Source of the DNA: Cytobacillus citreus | Lineage (GTDB): Bacteria > Bacillota > Bacilli > Bacillales > Cytobacillaceae | Reading direction: 5' to 3' | DNA length: 64,000 nt | Assembly: GCF_018343665.1 (NCBI RefSeq) | Contig: NZ_JAGYPM010000004.1 | Coordinates: 312,343-376,342 of the forward strand | Shown here: positions 8,129 through 18,153 of the stretch, piece by piece | How the letters are laid out: each line of letters starts with the position of its first letter | Position numbering within the stretch: the first letter of the stretch is position 1 | Position numbers and translations under genes: made by a program | Notes under the pieces: model-generated | The model's input: only the letters and a program-made list of their open reading frames with translations | Databases searched by the model: none | Told to the model about the DNA's origin: nothing

Positions 8129-9445
8129 ATGAAGAAATTATCTATGCTCCTTTGCGTTGTTGTAAGCCTCTCTTTATTATTATTAGGCTGCAGCCAAGAG
8201 AACAAAAAAGAAATAGAAACAAAAGAAAAAGGAGGGAGCTCATTGAAAAGCATTGAGGGGAAATGGGAAGGCTCTATACAAATACCGAATCAGCCGCTGC
8301 CTATTATTGTTCAATTTTCGAGCAAGGGCGGAACGATTAGCATTCCAGTGCAAGGGGGCGATCAATATCCACTGTCAAATGTGAAGTTAATTGATTCAAG
8401 CTTGTCTTTTTCTATGGATATCCAAGGGCAGCACATTACGTTTAATGGAAAGGTTGAAGGTGAAAAGATTACCGGTACATTTAAGCAGCAGGGTCAATCT
8501 TTACCTTTTGAGTTAATGAAAGCTTCTGATGATAAGGCTGAAGAAGTTGGTGAAGCAGTACAGATAGAATTAAAGGATGGGACGATGCAGGGAGTTTTAA
8601 CAACTCCTCAAGGTAACGGTCCTTTCCCGATCATGATCATTATTGCTGGCTCTGGCCCGACTGATAAGGATGGAAATTCAGCTGCACTGCCAGGAAAGAA
8701 TGATAGTTTGAAAATGTTAGCTAAAGATCTAGCAGCTCATGGAGTTGCAAGTATCCGTTATGATAAAAGAGGAATTGGTCAGAACGTAAACTTAGGTGGA
8801 AAAGAAGAGGATATGCGCTTTGATCACTTTATTAAAGATGCTTCGTCATGGGTAGAGTTTGCAAAAGGGGATAAGAGCTTTTCAAAGGTTGGAATTATTG
8901 GTCATAGTGAAGGCTCCTTAATCGGAATGATTGCAGCTAGTGAAACAGATGCGGATGCGTTTATTTCTATTGCCGGAGTAGGCAGACTGATTGATCAAGT
9001 GCTGCTTGAACAGCTAGAAGGACAGATGCCAGAAAATCTTCTTCAGGAATCTAAGGACATTTTGGATAAATTAAAGATAGGTGAAGAGGTTCAATCAGTT
9101 AGTACCGAATTGCAAAGCTTATTCCGCCGGTCTGTGCAACCATATATGATTTCTTGGTTACAATACAACCCTCAGGAACAATTGCAAAAATTGGATATCC
9201 CTGTTTTCATTGTGAATGGAGATCGGGACATTCAAGTACCTGTAACGGATGCAGAGGTTTTGCATAAGGCAAAAAAAGATTCTGAGCTATTCATTGTTGA
9301 AGGAATGAACCATGTGTTGAAGGAAGCACCTGAGGATCGGGAAGGAAATATCGCAACATATTCAAACCCAACATTGCCTTTAGCAAAAGGTCTCATGGAT
9401 AATATCATTGGTTTTCTAGAGAAAAACGAGGTATTGCAAAAATAA
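8129..9445 (+). CDS. Alpha/beta hydrolase lipoprotein
   Basis: A 438-residue exported lipoprotein. The signal sequence ends in lipobox LLLGC with lipidated Cys21. Residues ~40-135 form a beta-rich N-terminal domain, followed by an alpha/beta-hydrolase domain from ~145. The nucleophile is Ser260 in GHSEG, the acid is probably Asp365 or Asp367 in NGDRD, and the base is His395 in GMNHV. GSGPTDKDG near 174-182 looks like the oxyanion region. It is likely an esterase or acyl hydrolase on the outer face of the membrane; substrate unknown. Last gene of the GntR cluster. Confidence 0.8.
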   Translation: MKKLSMLLCVVVSLSLLLLGCSQENKKEIETKEKGGSSLKSIEGKWEGSIQIPNQPLPIIVQFSSKGGTISIPVQGGDQYPLSNVKLIDSSLSFSMDIQGQHITFNGKVEGEKITGTFKQQGQSLPFELMKASDDKAEEVGEAVQIELKDGTMQGVLTTPQGNGPFPIMIIIAGSGPTDKDGNSAALPGKNDSLKMLAKDLAAHGVASIRYDKRGIGQNVNLGGKEEDMRFDHFIKDASSWVEFAKGDKSFSKVGIIGHSEGSLIGMIAASETDADAFISIAGVGRLIDQVLLEQLEGQMPENLLQESKDILDKLKIGEEVQSVSTELQSLFRRSVQPYMISWLQYNPQEQLQKLDIPVFIVNGDRDIQVPVTDAEVLHKAKKDSELFIVEGMNHVLKEAPEDREGNIATYSNPTLPLAKGLMDNIIGFLEKNEVLQK

Positions 9446-9448
9446 AGA

Positions 9449-9487
9449 CAAGAGCATTTCTCCTTGTGAGAATGCTCTTGTTTTTTA
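9449..9487 (+). terminator. Intrinsic terminator after the hydrolase gene
   Basis: A 10-bp perfect stem (CAAGAGCATT at 9449-9458, complement at 9471-9480) is followed by TTTTTT. Confidence 0.9.
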
Positions 9488-9547
9488 TTAGAGCTTTGCT
9501 GTTCAAAGATTGTATAAGTAAAGACACTTTTCTTTTGTATATGCTTA

Positions 9548-10012
9548 TTATCGTATGTTCGTATGATTGAGAGCGTATTCTTCAATTTTGGCAGCAACTG
9601 CTTTAGTTAGTTCTGCTGTTGTTTCAGGAAGGGAGGTAGTTAGAATAGAATTAGCAACCTTTGCCATCATCCCTTCCGCTGTTATATTGAGGTAGCCAGT
9701 CATCAAGCAGTACCTGCTGCCGCTCTCTTTGGCAAAGAAATAGCCGTGGCCGGTGAATTTCTCGTTTATCCCCTTTAATTGAAAAGTTACTCTAGTTGGC
9801 TCTTCCCATTTAATAATATCGACTTTCAATTCAATTTTTTTCTTCATGAATCCAATATCGCTTTTAAAGCACCAAGTGGATTCCTTTTCGCTTAAAATTT
9901 GGTGTTCAATATATCCTGGTACGAGTGGTGCCCAATGATCAATATTGCTTACAAATTCCCATACAGTCTGAATGGGTGCGTTCACTTCGACTTGATGAGT
10001 ATAACTCGGCAT
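9548..10012 (-). CDS. SRPBCC family protein (CoxG-like)
   Basis: A 154-residue cytoplasmic protein of the START/SRPBCC fold. The N-terminal VNAPIQTVWEFVSNIDHW is the typical opening helix-grip pattern, and ETTAELTKAVAAKIEEYA is the long closing helix. Closest resemblance is to CoxG/polyketide-cyclase-like members, which bind hydrophobic ligands in a cavity. No catalytic assignment is possible. AAAGGGG lies upstream of the ATG. It is a single gene, divergent from the protease gene that follows; the 10013-10320 gap has no other clear feature. Confidence 0.75.
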   Translation of the reverse strand: MPSYTHQVEVNAPIQTVWEFVSNIDHWAPLVPGYIEHQILSEKESTWCFKSDIGFMKKKIELKVDIIKWEEPTRVTFQLKGINEKFTGHGYFFAKESGSRYCLMTGYLNITAEGMMAKVANSILTTSLPETTAELTKAVAAKIEEYALNHTNIR

Positions 10013-10320
10013 ACTTTTACCGCCCCTTTGAAAGTTATTCTGGTGATGCTCTACATGAATATCTATTCAAGAAGATGGTGAGGTATACCAATGAATGTTT
10101 TTACTTTGTGGTAGGAAACTTTTGCTTGGGGAAATTGCTTGTAGGACAAAAACACTAGTAAATTTATCCTTAAAATAGGGATAAAGGTTCAAGGGGAAAC
10201 GACAATATCCGCTGAATATTAACAATGTTATACATATTCTGAAAAAAGAGCGGACAACGGAGGTGAAGACAGAATAGCGCAAGAGAAAATAGAAATAAAT
10301 AAGAGGAGATGAAACAATTA

Positions 10321-12762
10321 ATGGCTAAAAGACATTTTAAATCTTTATTAATCACACTAGTATTTCTTTTAACATTCTCTTCCTTAGGCACCGGAGCCGG
10401 AGCTGCTGGTAAAAAAGATAGTCAAGAGGCTTCTCAGCTTGCAAAATTGGTTGGAGAGTTTAATCTCACTTCTTCCAATCGAACGAGTGTCATTGTTGAA
10501 TTAACAGAGCCATCCCTTGTCGAAGCAAAGCATAAAGGGAAAAGTCAATCTAAGGCTAATCTATCAAAAATTCGTAATCAAGTTAAATCAGACGTTATCA
10601 ATGCAGCAAAAAGCTCAAATGTTAGTCGTGAATATGACTATGTATTTTCAGGATTCGCAGTTGAACTAGCTGAAAATGAAATTCCATCACTTTTAGCTAT
10701 ACCGGGCGTAAAAGCAGTATATCCAGATGTTGAATATCAAACTACTAGCCTAGGTGAGGGAGAAGTAATCTCTCAAGAGGAATACAGTCCAAATATGCTA
10801 AATAGCGCACCTTTTATTGGAGCAAAAGAGGCTTGGGAAACAGGCTATACTGGGAAGGGCGTTAAGGTAGCAGTTATTGATACGGGAGTCGATTATACAC
10901 ACCCAGATTTAAAGAATGCATTTGGAAGCTATAAAGGCTGGGATTTCGTAGATAATGACAATGATCCACAAGAAACGCCAATTGGAGACCCTAGAGGAGA
11001 TGCAACCACTCATGGCTCACACGTTGCAGGGACAGTTGCGGCTAATGGCCTTATCAAAGGTGTAGCACCTGATGCGACATTACTTGGTTACCGTGTATTA
11101 GGTCCTGGAGGTCGTGGAACTTCTGCAAACGTCATTGCTGGAATCGAAAAGGCTGTTCAAGATGGTGCTGATGTTATGAATCTATCATTAGGAAATTCAA
11201 TAAATGATCCAGATTATGCAACAAGCATCGCATTAGATTGGGCAATGGCTGAAGGTGTTGTCGCAGTTACATCAAACGGCAACAGCGGTCCGAATAACTG
11301 GACAGTAGGTTCACCTGGAACGGCTCGTGATGCCATTTCCGTTGGTGCTACTCAGCTGCCTTATAATGTATATAATGCTGCCATTGCTACTACAGGCGGG
11401 ATTAGCTACCCTTCTTCGAAAGTAATGGGCTACGCTAGCGATGCAGATATTTTAGCATTGAATGGGAAAGAGCTCGAGTTTGTTAATGTAGGATTAGGAA
11501 CTCCAAATGAATTTGCAGGGAAAGACCTTACAGGGAAAATTGCATTAATGAAGCGTGGAGACATCGCATTCGTTGACAAGGCAATAAATGCAAAAAATGC
11601 AGGAGCAGTGGGCGCTATTATATTTAATCATAGTGCTGGTGAACAGCCTGACGTAGCTGGAATGGACGTGCCTACTATTAAATTATCATTAGAGGATGGC
11701 GAAAAGCTGCTTAAAGAATTAGAAAACGGAAATAATAAAGTTTCTTTCCAAATTGATTTTGCACACCGTGTTGGTGAAACAGTTGCGGATTTCTCTTCAC
11801 GAGGTCCAGTTATTTATACATGGATGGTGAAGCCGGATGTATCTGCTCCTGGGGTGAATATCGTAAGTACAGTTCCAACTGGTGATCCAGCGAATCCTCA
11901 TGGATATGGGGCGAAGCAGGGAACAAGTATGGCATCACCACATGTGGCTGGGGCAGCAGCGCTTATTTTACAAGCGAACCCTCATTGGGGTGTGGAAGAA
12001 GTAAAGGCTGCATTAATGAATACTGCAGAAAACATATCAGATCCTTCTACAGGAAAATCGTATCCGCATAATGCTCAAGGTGCCGGAAGCATTAGGGTAG
12101 TGGATGCGATTAACGCAAAAACACTTGTTACTCCAGGAAGCCATTCTTTTGGAACATTCTATAAAGATAAAGGCAAGCAGGTTGAAAAGCAGAAATTTAC
12201 CATTAAAAATCTATCTTCAGAACGCCAGACTTATAGTTTCGAAGTAAACATGGGCGAAAATTCTGATGCCATTAAAGTCATGACAAGCAATAATATAAAA
12301 GTGAATCCAGGTCAATCACAAGATGTGAATTTCAATGTACAGGTTGATGCTGGAAAACTTGCACCAGGTTATTATGAAGGTACGATTACGATCAGTAATG
12401 GTACAGAAACACTTGATGTACCAACGATTCTTTTCGTAAAGGAACCTGATTACCCTCGTGTTGAATATTTAGGGGTCAATCAAATCGGTGATGGACAATT
12501 TGAGATAGAGGGCTTTTTCCCAGGAGGCGCGGAGGAAGTTGAGCTATTTGTCTATCTATCTAATAAAGATGGACAACCTGTAGGCTACTTAGGTGATATT
12601 ACTGTTTACAAAGATGTAAAAGCTGGTTACACAACTTTCAAATGGGATGGAAAGCTTGCTGATGGAACAAAGCTCCCAGCAGGATATTATTACAATATTT
12701 ATGCATATGCAACATACTTAGGTCAAAAGGATTTAGCGGGTGCAAATATTCTTATTAAGTAA
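10321..12762 (+). CDS. vpr: Vpr-like extracellular serine protease (subtilisin family S8)
   Basis: A secreted pre-pro-protease of 813 residues, close to B. subtilis Vpr (806). Numbering from the upstream in-frame ATG 10309: signal peptide 1-34, I9 propeptide ~58-145, catalytic Asp191 (VIDTGVDYTHPDL), His235 (HGSHVAGTVAANG) and Ser540 (GTSMASPHVAGA). A PA domain is inserted at ~360-480 (GKIALMKRGDIAFVDKA), and Ig/FlgD-like C-terminal repeats end near LPAGYYYNIYAYA. ATG 10321 is preferred because AGGAGATGA fits the Shine-Dalgarno at normal spacing to it. It would degrade peptides outside the cell. Single-gene transcript. Confidence 0.93.
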   Translation: MAKRHFKSLLITLVFLLTFSSLGTGAGAAGKKDSQEASQLAKLVGEFNLTSSNRTSVIVELTEPSLVEAKHKGKSQSKANLSKIRNQVKSDVINAAKSSNVSREYDYVFSGFAVELAENEIPSLLAIPGVKAVYPDVEYQTTSLGEGEVISQEEYSPNMLNSAPFIGAKEAWETGYTGKGVKVAVIDTGVDYTHPDLKNAFGSYKGWDFVDNDNDPQETPIGDPRGDATTHGSHVAGTVAANGLIKGVAPDATLLGYRVLGPGGRGTSANVIAGIEKAVQDGADVMNLSLGNSINDPDYATSIALDWAMAEGVVAVTSNGNSGPNNWTVGSPGTARDAISVGATQLPYNVYNAAIATTGGISYPSSKVMGYASDADILALNGKELEFVNVGLGTPNEFAGKDLTGKIALMKRGDIAFVDKAINAKNAGAVGAIIFNHSAGEQPDVAGMDVPTIKLSLEDGEKLLKELENGNNKVSFQIDFAHRVGETVADFSSRGPVIYTWMVKPDVSAPGVNIVSTVPTGDPANPHGYGAKQGTSMASPHVAGAAALILQANPHWGVEEVKAALMNTAENISDPSTGKSYPHNAQGAGSIRVVDAINAKTLVTPGSHSFGTFYKDKGKQVEKQKFTIKNLSSERQTYSFEVNMGENSDAIKVMTSNNIKVNPGQSQDVNFNVQVDAGKLAPGYYEGTITISNGTETLDVPTILFVKEPDYPRVEYLGVNQIGDGQFEIEGFFPGGAEEVELFVYLSNKDGQPVGYLGDITVYKDVKAGYTTFKWDGKLADGTKLPAGYYYNIYAYATYLGQKDLAGANILIK

Positions 12763-12773
12763 TGAGTAGGCGA

Positions 12774-12808
12774 GAAGGTCATCGTAAATAAAAACGATGG
12801 CCTTCTTT
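12774..12808 (+). terminator. Intrinsic terminator after vpr
   Basis: A 12-bp stem (GAAGGTCATCGT at 12774-12785 with ACGATGGCCTTC at 12794-12805, one G-T pair) is followed by TTT; it may also serve the convergent gene. Confidence 0.8.
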
Positions 12809-12815
12809 CCAATCT

Positions 12816-13547
12816 CTACTTTGTATTTTCAGCCTGTTCCTTTAGTTGCTGAAACCATTCCCTAGTTTTATTGGAATCCTTGTCATTGATAAAAATCTTC
12901 CTATTTTCAAGTTCAATATAAATATAAGGGGAAGCCCCTTTCTGGATAAAGAGAAGACTGCTTCCATAATCCTTTACCTTGAAATGACCTTTTGAAAGCG
13001 TAGGCAGGCCAACGCCGTTTGTTCTTGCTGTAACCTGAGGCATTGTTTCCATTAATTCAACCTTTTTAATATCTTTAATCCTCCATTCATCACCATACAT
13101 TCCTGTGATTTCAAAGCGATCTTCCTTTACAATTAATTGATAGCCCTGATAGCTAAAAAGGGTAAGGGCTGTTAATGAACCAATGACAGCTATAAATAGA
13201 GAAATACTAATCACATAGCTCCGCTTTCTTTTCCTTGGAACTTCATATTTAGATAGGTAAATCATCCCTCCCATCAAGAAAACCAGCATCCCTCCAAATT
13301 GAAATTCTATTGCATACTTAAAGGGTGTGAAAAGGAGCGGTAGTAAGAGCAGCATGACAGCAGCGGTTAGGAGTAATAAGCCTCCAGTTTTTTGCGGTAA
13401 TCCATTTGCTATTATTTCTTGCTTTTCTTCCTCTGACCGAGACTCAAAACCAGAAATAAGAAAATATGCTCTCTTGTACCGAATAGCCCAGCCTAGTAAA
13501 CCAAAAATTAGAATCATAATGATAAGTGTTGCAATAAGTCCTATCAA
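12816..13547 (-). CDS. DUF3784-like membrane protein with C-terminal PH-like region
   Basis: A 243-residue membrane protein. Residues ~1-25 are a TM helix, followed by YFLISGFESRSEEEKQE, the hallmark of DUF3784 proteins, then further TM helices at ~52-72, ~80-98 and ~110-132. Residues ~138-243 are soluble and beta-rich (VKEDRFEITGMYGDEWRIKD), resembling bacterial PH-like domains. Function unknown. The start is TTG with AAGGAGG at proper spacing. Alone on its transcript. Confidence 0.65.
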   Translation of the reverse strand: MIGLIATLIIMILIFGLLGWAIRYKRAYFLISGFESRSEEEKQEIIANGLPQKTGGLLLLTAAVMLLLLPLLFTPFKYAIEFQFGGMLVFLMGGMIYLSKYEVPRKRKRSYVISISLFIAVIGSLTALTLFSYQGYQLIVKEDRFEITGMYGDEWRIKDIKKVELMETMPQVTARTNGVGLPTLSKGHFKVKDYGSSLLFIQKGASPYIYIELENRKIFINDKDSNKTREWFQQLKEQAENTK

Positions 13548-13936
13548 AGTGGAAGCCTCCTTTTTAGTGAATAAACATTCGGGTTAGAATAACCTTTATA
13601 CGAATAGTAGCATTTAATAGTTTCATCATTTAGAAAATTAGAAGTATAAAGCTCGCTGAATCTTACCATAAGTAAATGAGGTATATTAAACAAAAAATCT
13701 TTGCAATAATTTTTAAATAGGAAATGCAATTGAAATTTATTTATTATAGTTGGTTGGTGACTGTTGTCTACTAGCGGGATGCAGTAACCACAATGAAGCT
13801 TCTGGTAATAATAAAGAGAAAAACATGAACATTTGTGGAAGCTAGTTTCGAATGTTATCCATTAAAAACTCCATTGTTGCTTTTAGGCAGTGTCAGTATA
13901 ATATCCTTAAGAGACAGGCGGTATAGGGGGAGTTTG

Positions 13937-14938
13937 GTGAGCAGGTTTGCGAATGTTGCGTACATATTGGGGACCCTTTTTTTTCTAATAAGCTGCTTCT
14001 TTTCTATTTATTATGGATATAAAGTGGTCACCCATAAATTGCCTACGGAGAGTAACCATTTAGAAAAATATAAGTATCATTTCGTTTTAGTCCCGGAAGA
14101 ACAAGATAATGAGTATTGGAGACTTGTGGAGAAAGGGGCAAGGACTGCAGCCGAAAAGTATGATGTACTTCTAGAGTATGTAGGACCTAAGCAAGCCAAT
14201 ATTGATGAGCATGTAAAAACAATTGAAATGTCTGCAGCCTCAAAAGTAGATGGCATTCTAATGCAAGGGTTAAATGACGAGCAGTTTACGCCGTTAATTG
14301 ATCGAGTTGTTGAGAAAAAAATTCCGGTAATTACAGTCGATACAGATGCGTTAAATAGTAAGCGAATCGCTTATATTGGAACAGATAATTATTACTCAGG
14401 TTATTTGGCCGGCAAAGCAATGATTGAAGAGACACATGGAATCGCCAATGTTGCAATCATAACTGGTAATTATTATAAGAATCACCAAATACAGCGTGTA
14501 AAGGGTTTTCAGGATGCAGTGAAAAAAGAAAAAGGGATTCGCATTATTACGGTTAAAGAATCAGATATTAGTCGTGTTCGGGCTGCTGAGAAGACGCACC
14601 AAATTTTACAAGACTATCCTGAGGTAAATGCTTTTTATGGGACAAGTGCTTTAGATGGGATTGGTATTGCACAAGAGGTCGAGAAATATAAAATGAAAAA
14701 CAGTATGACGATAATTGCCTTTGACACACTTCCCGAAACGATTAATTACATAAAACAAGGAATCATTAAAGCCACAGTTGTACAGGAACCTTATGAAATG
14801 GGATTTAAATCGGTAGAAATGATGATTGATCTAATAGAGGGAAGAAAGGTGCCTACCATTGTCCATACGAATACTAGAATTATGAGGGCAGAAGATTTAC
14901 AAGTAAGTCATATGGATAGAAGGGAAATTAAACGTTAA
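13937..14938 (+). CDS. Membrane-anchored sugar-binding protein of a two-component sensing module
   Basis: One N-terminal TM helix anchors a type I periplasmic-binding fold (Peripl_BP_4): YHFVLVPEEQDNEYWRLV opens the fold, and VDGILMQGL and IPVITVDTDA follow the ribose/galactose-binding pattern. There is no lipobox. GTG 13937 (or TTG 13934) after AGGGGGAG is preferred; a frame extension to 13835 lacks homology-like character. Its stop overlaps the ATG of the kinase gene (TAATG). The trio with the YesM-like kinase and YesN-like regulator next to mgl suggests it is the extracytoplasmic sugar sensor. The 13548-13936 gap shows no other gene. Confidence 0.8.
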   Translation: MSRFANVAYILGTLFFLISCFFSIYYGYKVVTHKLPTESNHLEKYKYHFVLVPEEQDNEYWRLVEKGARTAAEKYDVLLEYVGPKQANIDEHVKTIEMSAASKVDGILMQGLNDEQFTPLIDRVVEKKIPVITVDTDALNSKRIAYIGTDNYYSGYLAGKAMIEETHGIANVAIITGNYYKNHQIQRVKGFQDAVKKEKGIRIITVKESDISRVRAAEKTHQILQDYPEVNAFYGTSALDGIGIAQEVEKYKMKNSMTIIAFDTLPETINYIKQGIIKATVVQEPYEMGFKSVEMMIDLIEGRKVPTIVHTNTRIMRAEDLQVSHMDRREIKR

Positions 14939-16404
14939 TGTTATTCCGAATCAGATCCAAGCTGCTTCTATATTTCATTGTTTTAGTCGTTTTATTGTCA
15001 TCAGTGGGTTTCTTTTTTTATAAAAGCAGTGAAAAGCTTGTCAATAAGTATGATGATGGCTTTGAACAATTTCTCTTGCTTAATGATATTTCACAAAGAA
15101 CAAATTTCATTACGAAGAAGCTGCATGCATATATTTTGGATAAAGAAGAGCATTATTTATCCGACTACCAAAAGGAAAAGTTAAAATTAATCAATGATAA
15201 AAGAAAACTTCAAGAGGTAATGAAGACGAGTGATATATCATTAACAAACTATAAAAATATGATTGATAGCTTTTTAGAGGAAACGGATGAAACCGTAAGG
15301 TCGTTTCAGAAAGATGATATTAACCACTACTCCAATCATTTTAATGAAGTATTAAAAATAAACGGATATCTTCAAGAGAGTACACTTGCCTTGTTAAATA
15401 ATAAATTATCCGATTATCAAATGTTCTATGATCAAATGGAACTGCAAAATCATTATTATAAGCTTATGTCCATTTCTCTTTTTTCTGCTACTTTTTTTCT
15501 GAGCACGTTGTTAGCATTATGGATTTCCGGTGGGATTACAAAACCCATTAGTAAATTATCAGAAGCAGCAAGGCGGATTTCAAAGGGTGATTTATCTGGA
15601 GAAGATATAAAAATAACAACGAATGATGAATTAAAGCCTTTAACGGAAACATTTAACCAGATGCGAACGAATCTTAGGCAACTCGTCTCGGAAATTAAAC
15701 AAAAGTCAGAGTTAGACAAACTGTTAAAAGAATTGGAGTTAAGGAGTCTTCAAAATCAAATCAATCCACATTTTCTCTTTAATACATTAAATACCGTTTC
15801 AAAAATGGCTTATTTGGAGGAAGCGGAGCATACTTCCAGATTAATTGAGGCTGTTTCAGCACTGCTGCGTTATAATCTTGGTGATTTAAAGAAGGCATCA
15901 ACACTAAGGGATGAAGTAAAAATTGTTAAAGAGTATTTTTTTATTCAACAAACAAGATTTGGCGACCGAATCCAATTTACTACAAATATAGAGGATGATT
16001 GTTTAGATATTGAAATACCTACCTTAATTTTGCAACCAGTTATAGAAAACGCATTCATACACGGTGTTGAATCATATGAAGAAAATGCGCAGATTAGCCT
16101 AAATATTTACCGTTTTCAAGACCGGATCCATGTAGAGGTGATAGATAATGGGCATGGGATGGATGATAAAACGAAAACTAGATTACTTAATTACGTAGAA
16201 GGGAAGGATTCTGAGGAGGTCTTTTCACCAGAAAAATCAACTGGTCATTCTACAAGCATAGGTGCGAAAAATGTAATTAAAAGGTTGCAGCTTTTTTATC
16301 AAAGAAATGATGTTGTTGAAATTGAATCGGAATCGAATAAAGGAACGAATTTCAGACTAACCATCCCTTATATGGCTAAGGAAGAGGGGGAAGAAGCTTG
16401 CTGA
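14938..16404 (+). CDS. YesM-type sensor histidine kinase
   Basis: A 488-residue membrane kinase. TM1 is ~8-28, an extracytoplasmic helical region spans ~30-175, TM2 is ~176-198, HAMP ~199-252. The His_kinase (PF06580-type) motif QNQINPHFLFNTLN has phospho-acceptor His278, and the HATPase domain carries IENAFIHGV (N box) and DNGHGM (G1 box). It overlaps the binding-protein gene upstream by one base and the response regulator gene downstream by seven, so all three are translationally coupled. Probably activated through the sugar-binding partner; galactose as ligand is inferred from position. Confidence 0.9.
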   Translation: MLFRIRSKLLLYFIVLVVLLSSVGFFFYKSSEKLVNKYDDGFEQFLLLNDISQRTNFITKKLHAYILDKEEHYLSDYQKEKLKLINDKRKLQEVMKTSDISLTNYKNMIDSFLEETDETVRSFQKDDINHYSNHFNEVLKINGYLQESTLALLNNKLSDYQMFYDQMELQNHYYKLMSISLFSATFFLSTLLALWISGGITKPISKLSEAARRISKGDLSGEDIKITTNDELKPLTETFNQMRTNLRQLVSEIKQKSELDKLLKELELRSLQNQINPHFLFNTLNTVSKMAYLEEAEHTSRLIEAVSALLRYNLGDLKKASTLRDEVKIVKEYFFIQQTRFGDRIQFTTNIEDDCLDIEIPTLILQPVIENAFIHGVESYEENAQISLNIYRFQDRIHVEVIDNGHGMDDKTKTRLLNYVEGKDSEEVFSPEKSTGHSTSIGAKNVIKRLQLFYQRNDVVEIESESNKGTNFRLTIPYMAKEEGEEAC

Positions 16405-17984
16405 AGGTACTGGTTGTTGATGATGAAGTTCTTGAAAGAAAGGCATTAACGAAAATCATTAATGGATTTTCAGAGGACGTTATAGTCATCGGAGAAGCCC
16501 CCAACGGAAGATTAGCAATAGAGATGACGTTAAAAGATAGACCTGATATCATTTTTATGGATATTAAAATGCCAGGTATTGATGGTGTTCAAGCTGTCAA
16601 GGAAATAAAAAAGATCGATTCTAGTATAAGGTTTATTATGGTTTCTGCTTTTAATACCTTTGAGTATGCTAAATTAGTGATGCAGCAGGGAGTAAAGGAA
16701 TACATCTTGAAACCAAGTAGAAAGCAAGATATACTTGAGAGCTTACAACGTGTATCGGTTGAAATTCGCGAGGAACGTAAACGAATAAACGAGGAGCAAA
16801 GTTTACGGGAAAATTTGGATCGTGCCGTATCGATTGCGGGCAAGGAATGGGTAAATACATTATTAATGAACCAGGTTAAGGATATTACTTTTGATGAGTG
16901 GAGTGAACTGCTAGGAGTAGAAATTACTTATGGATACATGATGCTTTTTTCGCTTCAAGAGGTCGCCCGGTCTGAACATTTCATAAACGATAAAAAAACC
17001 TGGTATTCATGGCTGAAAGACGCATTAAAATTGGTCGTGAAAAAATATGAATTGATGGTTGGGCCTATCATTGATACACAAGTACCTGTTTTATTCCTTT
17101 GCAGAAAAACGACTGAAAAAGTACATTTTAAAACGAATGCCATTAACATCATAGAAGATATGAACCATCTTTTTCAAAAGGAATCTTTTCACGCAGAGTT
17201 AAGGGTAGGGGTGGGTTTACCATATACGCATGCATGTGAACAGTATAAATCCTATCACGAGGCACAATCTGCCCTACAGCAATTAATAAAAATGCCTAAC
17301 CAAAAGTTTTTATTCGGTAATCATGAAAGAGGCTCTGAAATATCTTCTTCGACAAATGTATTAGAAGTCGAGAAGCATCTGTTAGGTGCTGTACGTCAAG
17401 GAGATGTTAACCAAGTATCCGTCATTTTTGAACAATTTGTAAGGCAACTTTCCGCTAATCAACAGAAGAGTCCGAAAATGTTTAGTAAATCTTTTGATGA
17501 ATTGTTTATTCTCGTTTCTCGAATGCTACATGATCTGGGCATAGGCTATGAACAAACGCCTACCATTAATCAGTCTGAAGATCTGAACATTTTTTATGAG
17601 AAGGGAAAGACCTATTTGCTATCGGTCGTTCATCACGTACAGGATTGGCGAAATAATCATGCAAAAGGTATGCTTCAAAAGGCGAAGGAGTTCATTGAAA
17701 AGAACTATGCTGAATCCATTAATTTGGAGTTAGTTGCTGAATATGTGGAGCTAAGTCCGTTTTATTTCAGCAAATTGTTTAAAGACCGATTTGGTATTAC
17801 ATTTATTGATTATTTAACAGAAGTAAGAATGAATCAGGCAAAAATGGAAATGCTAGACGATGGAAAAAGCTTAAAGGAAATATGCTATTCAGTCGGATAT
17901 AAAGATCCAAATTATTTTAGTAGAGTTTTTAAGAAGCATACAGGTTTATCCCCATCTGAGTTCCGTAAAGCTACTGTGAGTTAA
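16398..17984 (+). CDS. YesN-type response regulator with AraC DNA-binding domain
   Basis: A 528-residue regulator. Receiver domain ~1-120 has acidic residues Asp8/Asp9, phospho-acceptor Asp55 (IIFMDIKMPG) and Lys in ILKPSRK. A long middle region (~130-410) is YesN-like. The last ~100 residues are an AraC/XylS double HTH (LVAEYVELSPFYFSKLFKD, then ICYSVGYKDPNYFSRVFKK). The start is TTG inside the end of the kinase gene, with a GA-rich ribosome binding site. It probably activates the mgl genes beginning 275 bp downstream. A terminator closes the operon. Confidence 0.9.
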   Translation: MLKVLVVDDEVLERKALTKIINGFSEDVIVIGEAPNGRLAIEMTLKDRPDIIFMDIKMPGIDGVQAVKEIKKIDSSIRFIMVSAFNTFEYAKLVMQQGVKEYILKPSRKQDILESLQRVSVEIREERKRINEEQSLRENLDRAVSIAGKEWVNTLLMNQVKDITFDEWSELLGVEITYGYMMLFSLQEVARSEHFINDKKTWYSWLKDALKLVVKKYELMVGPIIDTQVPVLFLCRKTTEKVHFKTNAINIIEDMNHLFQKESFHAELRVGVGLPYTHACEQYKSYHEAQSALQQLIKMPNQKFLFGNHERGSEISSSTNVLEVEKHLLGAVRQGDVNQVSVIFEQFVRQLSANQQKSPKMFSKSFDELFILVSRMLHDLGIGYEQTPTINQSEDLNIFYEKGKTYLLSVVHHVQDWRNNHAKGMLQKAKEFIEKNYAESINLELVAEYVELSPFYFSKLFKDRFGITFIDYLTEVRMNQAKMEMLDDGKSLKEICYSVGYKDPNYFSRVFKKHTGLSPSEFRKATVS

Positions 17985-18026
17985 TAAAGACTGTCTTTGC
18001 AATAAGTGAATAACTTTATAGACTTT

Positions 18027-18065
18027 GAAAAAGACCAATTCGATTTTAGTGGATTGGTCTTTTTC
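18027..18065 (+). terminator. Intrinsic terminator of the sensor operon
   Basis: A 13-bp perfect stem GAAAAAGACCAAT (18027-18039) with ATTGGTCTTTTTC (18053-18065). Confidence 0.85.
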
Positions 18066-18095
18066 ATGTCCTCTAGTAGATTAGTTTCTATTAAT

Positions 18096-18109
18096 TGTTA
18101 ACGTTTACA
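18096..18109. promoter_or_regulatory. Perfect cre-type operator upstream of mglB (CcpA or GalR)
   Basis: On the minus strand it reads TGTAAACGTTAACA, which fits the cre consensus TGWAANCGNTNWCA at every position. LacI/GalR-family regulators share this CG-centred palindrome type, so GalR (27309) is an alternative binder. Confidence 0.7.
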
Positions 18110-18153
18110 AAAAAATCTAGAAATTCGCAATTTTGTGCTATTGGTTAGACCTA

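Noticed and set aside
13835-13936. Extended N-terminus of the sugar-binding sensor protein
   Set aside because: The extra 34 residues lack signal or family character, and AGGGGGAG directly precedes TTG/GTG 13934/13937.
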